A stretch of DNA of 64,000 nt from Anaeramoeba flamelloides (lineage: Eukaryota; Metamonada; Anaeramoebidae). Below the pieces are notes generated by a model. It saw only the letters and a list, made by a program, of their open reading frames with translations. It had not been told where the DNA came from and did no database searches. Positions within the stretch are counted from its first letter, which is position 1; every line of letters begins with the position of its first letter. Positions 47,448-58,258 of the stretch are shown piece after piece. Position numbers and translations under genes: made by a program. Location of the stretch: positions 1,736,001 through 1,800,000 of the forward strand of contig JANTQA010000045.1 in assembly GCA_027625915.1 (NCBI GenBank), written 5' to 3'.

Positions 47448-50400
47448 ATGAATATTGAAAAAACTGAAACAAAAAGAACTCAAAATCAAACCAAGGTCCA
47501 AACAGAAAATTTACAACAACAAGAATTACAAACCCAAGATCAAAATCCAACTACAACCCAAAATCAAATCACTAATGAATCCACATTACCAACAAACACA
47601 ACAACAAGATCCTTTAATTCAACAAATGTAAAATTAACACAAAGCAACGAAGAACAATACCAATTATTAATTAAGGAATTAAAGTTAAACGAGGTGGAAA
47701 TCGGAGAACAAGAAAAGCCGCTTGTCCAGAAAGCATACATTGCCTTTTTAGAAGAAATGGAATTACTAAAAAAAGATCGTGATGAACGTTTACAGGAGCT
47801 ACGAAATTGGTTTGAATACAATGTTCATAATTTGAAAAAATCTTGTTCTTTTGAAAAAAAACAAGCCAAAGACGAATTTGAAGTGGACAAAGGTTATTTA
47901 AAACAACACATACTTTTAGATTTACAAAAAAAAGAAAACAAATTTCAGCAAATGATCCAAAACCAACAAAAAAAACAATTAAAATCTCAACAGCCTCCAA
48001 AAAATGTTTATCAAGAATTTTTGAAAAAACTGAATCGTAACTATTGCTCCTTTTTGTTTTTTGTTTCTTCTTTTTTTCTTTTGTTCTTTTTTGTTTTCTG
48101 TTCTTTTCTTTAGATCTTGAAGAAGAAAAAATTGAAAAATATTTCGTGCACGAAACAAGTGCTGTTGTTTTAAGGATTATCAAAAATAAAGCCACCACGT
48201 GTAACTTACGAAATTAAAACATCAACAAATTAGACTCTTTGATTTCTTAAGATCCAGAAAAACTATAAATTTTCGAACTTTTAGGAAAAGTCCATTTTTT
48301 CAGAGGTTTTTATTGGAAACTAGACAATACTTCAATTAGAAGAAACACGGTTGGGTTACAGGTTTTGTACAATCATCTTCCAATTAAGTATCTGATCTGG
48401 CAAAATTACCTTTTCCTAAAAGTTCGAAAATTTATAGTTTTTCTGGATCTTAAGAAATCAAAGAGTCTAATTTGTTGATATTTTACTTCGAAAGACCTCC
48501 ATTTTGGCTTTATTTTTGATAGCCCTTAAAAAAAAGAGCAACAAAAGTTTCCTAAATTGTTAATTAAACTGTTCTTTCACGCTTTTAAGGAATTTGAATA
48601 ACACTTTGGAAAACTTTGTTCCTCACTTGATTAAACATTCAGGAATTATGAAAAAAATATTTTTTTCCTCAAAATTATTATTTTTTTTGAGATTGTAAAC
48701 TCTATTTCAAAATCATTTGCCCATTAAAAATCAAATTTTAAAGAAAAATATTTTTAATAATTGAAGTTATCTATTATAATAAAAAAAATACTATTTTAAT
48801 ATTCAGTTCTATACTCAAGAGATATTTATTTTTCGTTTAAAAATAAAATAAAAAAAAGTAAAAATAAAATAAAAAAAAGTAAAAATAAAATAAAAAAAAG
48901 TAAAAAAAAACAATTAAAAAAAATTGGGATATTTATTTTGAAATAAGCATTACATAAAAAATAGAAATTTTAAAAAAGTAATAAAACCCATTTATTGATT
49001 CTCCTTCCATTTGAATAACTAAATCGAATCTCTTTTTCATATTTGAAACCAATTTTTTCATTAATTAATCTGTTACTTCTTTCCAAATTTTCATTTTCCA
49101 TTTTAACAAAATATTGTGGAAAAAATAAATAAGAGAAAAATGATTTATTTTTAAATTTTTCATTGTGAGGGGAAAAACTTCAAAACAATGCAAATACACT
49201 TCAAAATTCAAATGTAAGATGGGTCATTTATTATGAAATTTAGTTTATTATTTTTATTATTATTTTAAAAATCAGTTTTTGGATAATCCATTTTTACAAA
49301 ATCAATGCTTTCGGTAATCTTTTCAAAATATTTAATATTTAAATTTATATATAATCCCTTATGATTGCTAAAAACATTTAAAGAATAAAAAAAATCATTA
49401 CAAATAAATGGTTCATAAATTTTATATTGTTCCGTTATTTGTCTATAATTATTCTTGATTTTATTTTTTTTCTAAATGAGATTTTAACATTTCTAATTTT
49501 GGAAAATAGTAATTTTTTCATTTAAATAATGTTTCAATAAATTAAAGAAAATCAAATTTTTTGTCGTTTAATTGTGTACAATTATAGAAAAATACTCAAC
49601 TAGATATCAAACCAAAACTACTTAAAATACAAACTTCAAAGAAACAAAAGGTTTTCTTTTTAATCTTTTTGAAAAAGCGTTAATATTTATTAAAATATTT
49701 TAAAAAAGAATTTTGTTTCATTTTATTTATTTATTTTTTGATAGTTGGTGTCAATATATCCACATTTGGTAAAACAACATAAGAATCCAAAATCAATTCC
49801 CCTATTTGCAATGTCTTAAACTGTATAATTTATTATATATTTCAACTTTATTGAAATTATTTTTACTTATTTCATTTTTTTTCTTTTTATTTTATCAAAT
49901 TGAAAAGAAAATGATGTGAACCTATTTATAAAACAATGACACCACCAACAAGATAAATACATTAGAAAAAAAATGACCTTATAATGTTCTTAAGGGGTTT
50001 TCACTTAACAAATTATTTTCATTTTTTTTTTGTTGGAATTAATCATTTTAAACTCCAACAAAAAATCTTCAAGTTCATCGATTGTTTTTAATAAGTTGAA
50101 AATTCAACTTGTAAATTGATAAAATTGAAATATTAAAACGATTTTATAAATAAACACCATTTCAAAAATTGTGACTCGCCTTGAATAATAACAAGAATAT
50201 ATATATATATATATATATATACTTTAGTATTCAAGAAAAACAAATAATTAAATCTGATTTGTAATTCGCTTTTAAAATCATTCTAAATATATAAAAACCT
50301 GATATTTTTTTTTTTTTATTGATTGAAGGGAGTGATCAAAGATCCTCTTACATCTCTGATTACTAATGGTAAATTAGTAATTTAGATGATAAAGAAAAAA

Positions 50401-50457
50401 CAATATTTTGGAACCGAGCAAGTTCCAATTTTTTATTGGTTGAAAAAAAAAAAAGAA

Positions 50458-50500
<43 letters not shown>

Positions 50501-52390
50501 TTAGAAAACAAAAAAAAAATGTTTTTCAAAGACAGTTGGTAAAAAATCAAAAAAAAAACCAATTATCCATTTTTATCAAGAACACTCATTAAAACAGACA
50601 CGATCCTTTTATTTAAATTTTTGTCGTTTAATTATTTCTAAGAAATCGTGAATGCTTCGTTGAGAGGTAGTTGTTTAGTAGCTGCCATTTTTTTTCTTTT
50701 TGATCCAATCTTTTTTGATCGTTCCAGTTTTTGTTTTTGTCTTTTCTTTTTATTTTTAAGTTACCCATACCGACTAGTTTCTGTCCTTCGAGTATTTATA
50801 GGTAACTACTTGATTTTTCTCCTTGGTGACTCTTCTTCCTAATAAAAAGGAAATTCAACAAGGGAAAAAATAGAAAAAAAATAAAAACCTGATATTTTAA
50901 AAATTAAAAAAAATAAAGCCAAAAACTAAAAAAAAATGAGTGAAAATTTTTGAAATTAGCATTACGGATTTTTTATTACTGAACTTTCACTGAAAAATGT
51001 TAACAAGAAGATTTTTTGTTAATAATTAATTCATTTTAAAAGACATTACATATTCGAAATTTTCTTAGTGATCATATGTATTTTCGAAGATCTTTTTTTT
51101 TTTTCCAAATGATCTTTTGCAAAAATAAAAGTATCAAAGAAAAAAAAAAAGAAATTGAAAAATTTAAAAAAAAAACAAAAAAAAAAAAGAAAAACAAAAG
51201 AAAAACAAAAATTTGATGAGCAAAACAAAAATTTACATAATTAGAAAAAATAAAACTGATCCAAAAATTAGAAAAATAGTTTTTGATAAGAATACTGGAA
51301 CAAACCCTCAAAACAACTTCCATTAACATTTTAAAATTGAGTCAAAATTTTTGAAATCTAGTTTAGTAACCCAATTTTAAAAAAAATTCCAAAGATCAGA
51401 AAATATTATTTTTTAATTGACTATGGTATAAAATTTGAAAAAAATTTTTTTTTAAATTTGCAAAAATGAAAAGCAATTACTTGCTTAAATCCTTTTATTA
51501 TTTGAGTTCTGAATGTGCCAATTGTTTTTTAAAAAAATTGATTTTATCATTTCAATAAATTATAAATATTAATTTTTTTTCGCCGAAAATCTCGGAATGG
51601 ATATATATATATATATAGATAGATAGATAGATAGATAGATAAACAGACAGATTGTTAACTGATTATTCTTTCAAAAAAAAAAAAGGAAAAAGATTTTTTT
51701 TTGTTTTTTTTTGGTCATTGAGAAATTAAGTACCAAACTGGGGATTAAGGCTCAAAAAATGAGTATTTATAAAATTATAATAGATTTGGAAAATATTTAG
51801 TACCCACGAATTGTTAAAAAAAAAAAAAAAAAAGAATTTTATTGTTACTGTTAAAGATTAAAAGAAAGAATCATTTAATCTGATAATGAGAGAATTTTGG
51901 AGTGAAATTTGTAACTTCCAATTCAAAGAAAAAATTGAATTTTATTATTTTATTCTTTTTTGATTTGTAATAAAACAAGAAATTTAATCTTTATTAAACT
52001 CTTCGACCACTTATTATTATTATTTTTTTTTTCAAACACGATTATTTTTTGAAAAATCTTTATATTCTTTTTAATAGAACAAAAATATGATAGAAGTGTT
52101 GAAATTGAGCCAGAATTGAAACGAATTGAAGAATTATGTAAGTTTTTCATATTTTCATCGTTTTTTAAAACTTTAATTAATGATAAATGTTGATCGATTG
52201 ATATTTTTAAAAAATTACATACACAATTTCGTATTTATTATTAATAATTAAAGTGATGAAAAAAAAGAGACCACTCACCAAAGAAGAAATACAGGAAGAT
52301 ATATCGATTATTCATTCAGCAACATTTGTATGCCAAAATTCCACAATGATCAAATCTGATCAAAATAATCAAGAAAATATTTTTAATTAA
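47448..52390 (+). CDS. Sds3-like chromatin protein, three exons
   Basis: Exon 1 (47448-48036, 196 codons plus one base), exon 2 (52078-52137) and exon 3 (52254-52390) join in frame to 261 residues. Sds3/BRMS1 proteins are coiled-coil subunits that hold the Sin3 histone deacetylase complex together. After a Gln/Asn/Thr-rich disordered start (residues 1-75), residues about 80-180 form a long coiled coil with the family spacing: PLVQKAYIAFLEEM, RDERLQELRNWF, then FEKKQAKDEFEVDKGYLKQH. The C-terminal exons add VEIEPELKRIEELL and LTKEEIQEDISII, like the Sds3 C-terminal block LTDEQIMEDL. Splice sites are GTAACT...TTTTTAATAG (4041 bp) and GTAAGT...ATTAAAG (116 bp). A nearer, more pyrimidine-rich acceptor at 48113 also keeps the frame for 34 codons and may be an alternative last exon. 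Family call is by pattern only. Confidence 0.5.
48168..48532. repeat. inverted repeat, 120 bp arms
   Basis: 48168-48290 and 48410-48532 are inverted copies (shared TCTTAAGATCCAGAAAAACT and CAACAAATTAGACTC), with a 119 bp spacer. The outer end of the left arm overlaps the possible alternative exon of the Sds3-like gene. Confidence 0.75.
48840..48920. repeat. tandem AAAATAAAATAAAAAAAAGT units
   Basis: About four head-to-tail copies of a 19-20 bp A-rich unit ending in AAGTA. Confidence 0.6.
50150..51340. repeat. dispersed repeat, copy 1 (interrupted)
   Basis: 50150-50308 and 50881-51340 match 54190-54770 in the same orientation (shared GATATTTTAAAAATTAAAAA and CAACTTCCATTAACATT). The middle 572 bp are absent from the other copy. 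Confidence 0.6.
50309..50880 (-). mobile_element. retroposed insert with 18 bp target duplication
   Basis: An exact 18 bp direct repeat, ATAAAAACCTGATATTTT, lies at 50291-50308 and 50881-50898, and the related locus at 54.33 kb shows the empty site. On the minus strand the insert ends in AATCAATAAAAAA and a poly-A run next to the duplication, as expected for LINE-driven insertion of a polyadenylated RNA. The interior is richer in G+C than its surroundings and shows gene-like words on the minus strand (RRVTKEKNQVVTYKYSKDRN; KKMAATKQLPLNEAFTIS then stop), but they are in different frames. A retrocopy of a host gene or a SINE-like unit both fit. An A-run of about 35 lies inside at 50463-50497. 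Confidence 0.55.
51601..51652. repeat. (TA)n(TAGA)n microsatellite
   Basis: TA repeats followed by about six TAGA units and CAGA units. Confidence 0.9.
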
Positions 52391-53657
52391 TACTTCATTT
52401 TTTGATGATTTTGAAAATACATTTATTTATTTAAAAATAACAAGTAATATATTAGTGGGAATATATATATAAGATATTTCCAAAAAAGAAGTTCATTTTT
52501 CTTTATTTTTCAAACAATATTTACAAGTTATTTTATTCGTTAATTGATAATATTGAATTAAGAGGAATATTAATACTTCATTGGATCATCACCTATTGGA
52601 TATATTTCAAAATATTTTCATTGAAATATTCCAAAAAATGAAAAAAAAATTAAACACTTTTTTTGGAGAAAATGGAGCTGACTAATTTAAATTAAAAACG
52701 GGCAATATGGCAAAAAGAAACGAATGATTTTTTAAACAATAAAAAATACAGCAACAAGTTTTTCATTCTATTGGAAGCATTATCGAGATTAAGTCTCTTG
52801 TAAAAAATTTTTTTAGTATCAAAAAGAAAGAAAAAACGAACCTCCAATTTTCATTCCTGAAAAATATTATTTAAAATTGAGATCAGAAACTTTTAATATC
52901 TTTTTATTTAATTAGTGCAATATCTTACAAACAAATAAATTGATTTATTATGGAGAATCTTTTTATGATAAATAACAATTTTGGAGATTTAAATTGTTAA
53001 GTAGGTATATTAAAATTCAGTTTCATAATGTTTATTAAAAAAATTTCCTCTTTTTTTTTTAGTAAATAGTTTATATTTCCCTTAGAACATAAAATATCCA
53101 AATTGCCTTTGAAATAATTTTTTTAATTTGAATTGTTATGAAAAGATTTAAAGATATAGAATTTATCAAAAATTATCTTAGAAAGAAAAAATTTATAATT
53201 AAAAATTGTTATAGTAACCTACAATTAAAAAAAATAGCTTGAAAAGAAATTGTTCAATATTTGAAAAATTTTTTTTTTATTATTTTTGCAGTTTAATTAT
53301 TTTGAATCTAAATTTTTTTAAAATTAAAATTTTGTTCTTTTGAAAAGTTGATGTAAAAATAAAAAACTTTCTCATTTTAAATGATTAAGACATATTATTT
53401 TGAACTAAAATTTTTTTTCCCTTTTTATCCCAAAATGAGAATTTTGTTTAATAAATAATTTATTCATTGTTAAATGATATTTTGATATCACAAAAATATT
53501 TTTTATAGATTTGATTAACTATCAAGAAGTAAATAGTTTAATTGTTGATTTTCTCTGTTTATCCCAAATCTCCAAGACTAATATTAGTTCATTAATTAAT
53601 AATTTCCAATCTCAATAATAATTAATTTTAAAATTAAACTATTGTTTTTAAAGTAGT
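52391..53657. other. intergenic AT-rich sequence
   Basis: No gene seen; 52.73-52.90 kb resembles 18.78-18.92 kb weakly (a shared ATTCTATTGGAA and GAGATTAA segment). Confidence 0.4.
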
Positions 53658-53778
53658 GTATTCGGCCATACCCAATTTAATAATCCTGGACACATTCCGA
53701 ACCCAGAAGATCAACGAATTGAGGGCTAAGCTAGTTAGTGAGATGGGGAACCTCTCGCGAACACTTGGTGCTGAATAC
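53658..53778 (+). rRNA. 5S ribosomal RNA
   Basis: A 121 nt segment with the universal 5S layout: GTATTCGGCCATACC at the 5' end, TTCCGAACCCAGAAG in the loop B/C region, an internal promoter A-box-like GGCTAAGCTAGTTAGTG, a C-box-like GATGGGGAACC, and a 3' end GGTGCTGAATAC. The first six bases pair with the last six (GTATTC with GAATAC), forming helix I. A run of eight T follows directly, the RNA polymerase III stop. It is a single copy here, with no other rRNA nearby. Composition (about 45 percent G+C) stands out sharply from its neighbours. Confidence 0.95.
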
Positions 53779-53786
53779 TTTTTTTT
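53779..53786 (+). terminator. RNA polymerase III T-run terminator
   Basis: Eight consecutive T immediately after the 5S rRNA 3' end. Confidence 0.85.
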
Positions 53787-53849
53787 CAATTTTTTTATGA
53801 AAAATAATTTATTAAAAGAAAAAACAAAATAATATGAAAACAAATTCTA

Positions 53850-54189
53850 ATTATTTTTTAAATTATTTTATTTCAAAGAAAATTAAACTTAAAAAAAAAA
53901 ATATCAATAAAAAATAATTCTTATACATTTAGTACGGATTTAGATAAAAAAAAAAAAGAAAATACTCAATTTATAAAAATATTAATATATAAAATCATCA
54001 TTGAATAATATAAACAATAATATCAAAATTGATATTAATTGAATTTCTAAAATAAAACAATGTTATTTCAAATTTGATTATAATTCATAAATATTTTCAA
54101 ATCTTTCTATCAATTTATTTAGATCAAAAAATTTTTTTTTCAACTAATTTTCAATAAAAAAACATAAAAAATACCAAAAAAAAAAGGTA
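53850..54189. other. AT-rich spacer
   Basis: Nothing recognisable between the 5S gene and the 54.2 kb repeat. Confidence 0.4.
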
Positions 54190-54770
54190 ATATAAACCAA
54201 ATTTCAAAAATTATGACTTAACTGAAATAATAAATTACAAAAAAATATATATCCCTTCCAGTATCAAAAATAACAAATAATAATATTTGATTAATAATTC
54301 AGTTTTAAATCATTCTAAATATCAAAAAAAAATTGATATTTTAAAAATTAAAAAAAATAAAACCAAAAAACTAAAAAAAAATGAATCACAATTTCTTCAA
54401 ATAAACATTATGGGTTTTTTATTACTGAATTTTACCAAAAAAAGGTCAAGATAGAAATTTTTTACTAATAATTAAATTCATTGTAAAAGACATTAAATAG
54501 TGGAAATTTTGTTATAATGATTTGTATTTTTGAAGATCTTTTTTATTTTCACATGTTCTTTTTAAAAAAGAAAAAAATAAAAAAAAAAATGAAAAAAAAT
54601 AAAGAAAAAACAAAATAAAAACAAAAATTTGTAAATGCAATCAAAAAAATTTGTAAAATTAGAAAAAATGATTCTTGTTTAAAAATAGAAAAAAAATTAT
54701 TTAATAAGAATCAGGAGAAATTCCCTCAAAACAACTTCCATTAACATTATAAAGTGAGTCAAAATTTTTG
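54190..54770. repeat. dispersed repeat, copy 2 (uninterrupted)
   Basis: Direct relative of 50.15-51.34 kb lacking the 572 bp insert; it therefore shows the state before insertion. Confidence 0.6.
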
Positions 54771-55459
54771 AAAAAGAGCGTATTTTCGAATTAATAATTT
54801 ATAACCAAATTTTATCAAATTATAATATTGATATACTTTTTGTTCTTTTTTTTACCAGATTACTTTTAAGTTATTTATAGTGTATTATAGGGTAATACTT
54901 AAAAGAAAAACTCTATATTTGATGAGATTCAATAAGTAGAAACTTATAATAGATTATTGATCAAAAAAAAAAAAAAAATGATTGTTGTAAAAATATAAAT
55001 AATTATGTTTACAATTTCAAATTCGCCACAAGTGATCAGAAAAGTTCCAACTCAATGTTTTATAAAAATTTTCTGTTTTTTAAGGGGGTTATTCATCTGA
55101 TATTTTTTAAAAATCATTTTTTTTTGTAATTATTCTCATTTTTTCACATTGTGAATAAAATGTTTTGGAAAATGAAATAAAAGTATGAAGAATAAAAAAA
55201 ATACAATGGCAAAGGTACACTAGATAGTGTTTTCAAGAGGAATAACTATTGAAAAGATAATTTATTAAGTTCATCAAACTATCAATTGATAAAAAGAAGG
55301 AAACAGAAAAGAAAATAAATAAAAAATTTATTAGAAATTTTTTATTATTATTATGAAGCGATTGGTGCATTAAACCATCTTATTTACCCTTATGTTTTTT
55401 TTTTTTTTCATTTAAGAAATTATAGAAGAATTTAAAAAAATTTTATTTTTTTTTTTTAA
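54771..55459. other. intergenic AT-rich sequence
   Basis: No gene or clear repeat. Confidence 0.4.
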
Positions 55460-55600
55460 ATTAAAAAAAAAAACCTCCTTTAGCTTTTCCAGAAATCAAA
55501 ATAATTGGGGAAAATCTTTGAATTTTCTCTATTCTTTTGAAATCTAGTAAAGATATACATTCACCCAGACTTGAAGGCACTTAGCAGCAGTTCCTGAATT
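55460..55600. repeat. hairpin-array repeat, fragment
   Basis: A worn TTTTCCAGAAATCAAAA hairpin followed by ACTTGAAGGCACTTAGCAGC and TGAATTCC, the family end. Confidence 0.5.
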
Positions 55601-56168
55601 CCATAATTTTTATTTAGAAATTGTATTAAAGACTCAAAAATAAGTTTATTATCCACTAGGATTAATAACAAAAATAATGAATCTTTTTTTGTAATGATAG
55701 CAAAAGTATTAAAGTTTTATTAGAATTTAAAAGTAGGAAAATAATTTTTGGGACTGAGGTTAATAAGTCTGCTGAAAGGAAAAATAAAACGAAAAAAATA
55801 ATACCTATTAATCAAAAAAAAAAAATAATAATATTTTTATTTACTTTTCTTGGGTTTTATTTTTATTTTTTATTTTTTTTTAAGTTAAGTTTATATGAAC
55901 TAGTATCATAAATCACATCTTCTCGATGAACAAATTACTGATATTATAATGAAACTATTTACAATAAGTGATATGTGGAATTTTCTACTAAAATATTGTG
56001 TTTAGTTGAAATCCTAATATCTCTATCACTCTCTCACAACAGATTCCAATATCATTAGATATTTTTATTTAAATAACTAAGATTGCTAATGTATTTATAG
56101 ATAATTATTTGAGTTAAATACCCACCTATGGGAAGTATAATAATTGTTATTAATCATACTTTTTTTTT
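55601..56168. other. intergenic AT-rich sequence
   Basis: Nothing recognisable. Confidence 0.4.
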
Positions 56169-56365
56169 TAATCAGTTCCATTTTTAAGACACAAACTTTC
56201 AACGAAATTAAAGGCACAAAAAAATCTCAAATTAAAGCACAAAATTTGGAATTGTTTTTTTTTAACAATTTATTTTACTAGATCTGAATTTTGTGCCTTA
56301 ATTTGAGATTTTTATTGTGCCTTAAAGTTCGTTGAAATTTTATACCTTGAAAGTGGGACTGGGTG
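56169..56365. mobile_element. mariner-type MITE, copy 8
   Basis: Left end worn (TTAATCAGTTCCATTTTTAAG), right end GTGGGACTGGGTG-TA; both 90 bp arms are present. Confidence 0.7.
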
Positions 56366-57340
56366 TATAGTGCTTGATTTAATTTGTTACTTTTATAAAT
56401 TTATTTATTTTATTTTTGTCCTTTTTTTTTTTTCACTTGATGAAATTTCTTTATATTGGGAAGAAGAGTTACAAAGGAATAAGATCTAGTGGTTTTTACT
56501 GATTAAATACCAAAATAAGGAAGCGTGGGTACCTTGAAAAGAAAAAATCAAAGTAATGGTAAAAAATATCAAAGATTTAAAGTAAATCAAGATTCAAGAG
56601 AAAAAAGAAATAATAAAAAAAGTACAACCGAATAACAAAAATAAAGTATCAGAACCAATTATCAAATTAAATTAAAATTAATCAAAAGTATGGACACTTT
56701 GATTTTGGGTGTTCTTAATAAAAAGATAGAATTTTTTTTTTTTTTTGTTTTGATTTTTTACCAATTTCTTCTAAACCCATTTTTAAATTTCTTTTTTTTT
56801 TTCTTTTTTTTCTTTTTTCTTTTTCCTTTTAAATTTTTTGTTTTTGCTTTTTTAAACATAAAAAAAATTTTGGGTGTGTCTTTACCTTGAATAATTGTGA
56901 AATCCAAAGATTTCACGCTTTATTTAGTTATTAAGGGAATTTAAGTATAAGGAGATCTAGAGTGTAATTTACCTTTCTTCAATAATAAAAATAGTTGCAT
57001 TTATTTATTTTTTTTTTTTTTTTTTGTAAAAGGTAAAAAATTATCTCAATTGACAGCCCAACAATCATCAAAAATTCTTAGATTCCTTCCCAGTCGATTC
57101 ACCTTACACTTGGGAATTCAGATTTTTGGAAAAAAAAAAAAATACCAAAAATATCATATTATAACAAACATTAAAAATCCCACAAAGTTAAAGATCGATC
57201 AGCTAGGAACCAAAATAACAAACCGTCACACCTAACACCAGATAACCTTTTTTCGGACTCTCAGATTGTAAACCTTATATTATAATTAGAAAATTCAAAG
57301 AAAATAAATGATAAAAAAATTCTGATTTTAAAAATTTAGG
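56366..57340. other. intergenic; one less AT-rich patch
   Basis: A patch at about 57045-57240 has more G+C than its surroundings. It reads LTAQQSSKILRFLPSRFTLH on the plus strand without an ATG. 56.94-57.00 kb resembles 28.42-28.48 kb. I cannot assign either. Confidence 0.3.
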
Positions 57341-57860
57341 AATTCGGCAAGTCCATCAAGTGCCGTTAAGTGTGGTAGGGTGCCTAACTTTTTCGGGTTT
57401 CAACCGAATGGAGAAAAATCAAAGATTTTACTGAATTCTTTTGATTTCTGGAAAAGCCTAATGCAGTTTTTTTTTAATTTTTGAAATCAAAATATAATAT
57501 TTGAATTTTTCTTTTAATTTTAAAAATTAAATAAAGCCGGACAGCATTTTTCTTGAATTTTTCAATTACATTAAGAAAATCTATTCACTTAACAAATAAA
57601 ATAGAAAACTCAAAAAAACCTAGAACAATTAACAAATAAACAGAAAACTCAATAAAACCTAACTGCGTTTTTCTTGAGATTTTCTTTTTTGTCAGTCAAA
57701 TCTATTGATTTTACCAATAAACAGAAAACTCAATAAAAGCTAACGGCGGTTTTCCAGAATTTACTGAAATAGAGAAAAATCTAAGATTTTACTCAATTCT
57801 CTTGAATTAAAAAAAACCTAACATCAAACAAGAGTGGTTGATAACCCCTCTCTTAAATAA
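57341..57860. repeat. hairpin-array repeat, inverted full copy
   Basis: Begins AGGAATTCGGCAAGTCC and ATCAAGTGCCGTTAAGTG, then several TTTTCCAGAATT and GTTAGGTTTT hairpins, and ends at CTCTCTTAAATAAG. It is the opposite orientation of copy A, so both ends of the family can be read. Confidence 0.6.
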
Positions 57861-58258
57861 GAAAAAAAAAAAAAAAAATGATGATTTTTTCTTTTAGCAC
57901 CATTCATATTTTTGAAAAGAGGTAACTTGTTGTCAATAGAAATAGTTCTCATTGTTCATTACTTTTATTATTTTGAAAAAAACAATAAAAATGATTAATT
58001 GAGAACTAACCACATAAATAAGAGTTTTCTGATCGAATATTTTCAACTTTCATGTTTCCTTTTCTAGAAGAGTAATTGCAATAAAAATAAACCCACAAAC
58101 ATGAACACGAATTGTTGTTGTTAATAATCTCTTGTTTATTTTTGATTGATAGCAAAAAATTTAATAAAAATAAGAAAAACAAATCAAAAAACACAAAAAG
58201 AAAATAAAAAAGAAAAGAAAAGAAAAAAGAAATGTTTTTATTTTTGGAAATGCTTTTG

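Larger units (their letters stand above)
48037..52077 (+). other. 4.0 kb intron of the Sds3-like gene
   Basis: Contains an inverted repeat (48.17-48.53 kb), a repeat duplicated at 54.2 kb (50.15-51.34 kb), and an 18 bp-flanked insert (50.31-50.88 kb). A (TA)n(TAGA)n microsatellite lies at 51601-51642. Confidence 0.5.

Noticed and set aside
47671-48198. 175-codon minus-strand ORF
   Set aside because: Antisense to the better supported Sds3-like exon, and it begins in that exon's possible 3' end.
48114-48217. Mandatory second exon of the Sds3-like gene
   Set aside because: In phase and with a good acceptor, but it ends at a stop inside an inverted repeat and lacks the conserved C-terminus; kept only as an alternative.
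50386-50592. Lys-rich plus-strand ORF
   Set aside because: Mostly a homopolymer A run inside the retroposed insert, whose sense strand is minus.
50648-50842. 64-codon plus-strand ORF
   Set aside because: Antisense to the gene-like words of the retroposed insert; lacks any pattern.
53634-53843. 69-codon minus-strand ORF
   Set aside because: It is the complement of the 5S rRNA gene.
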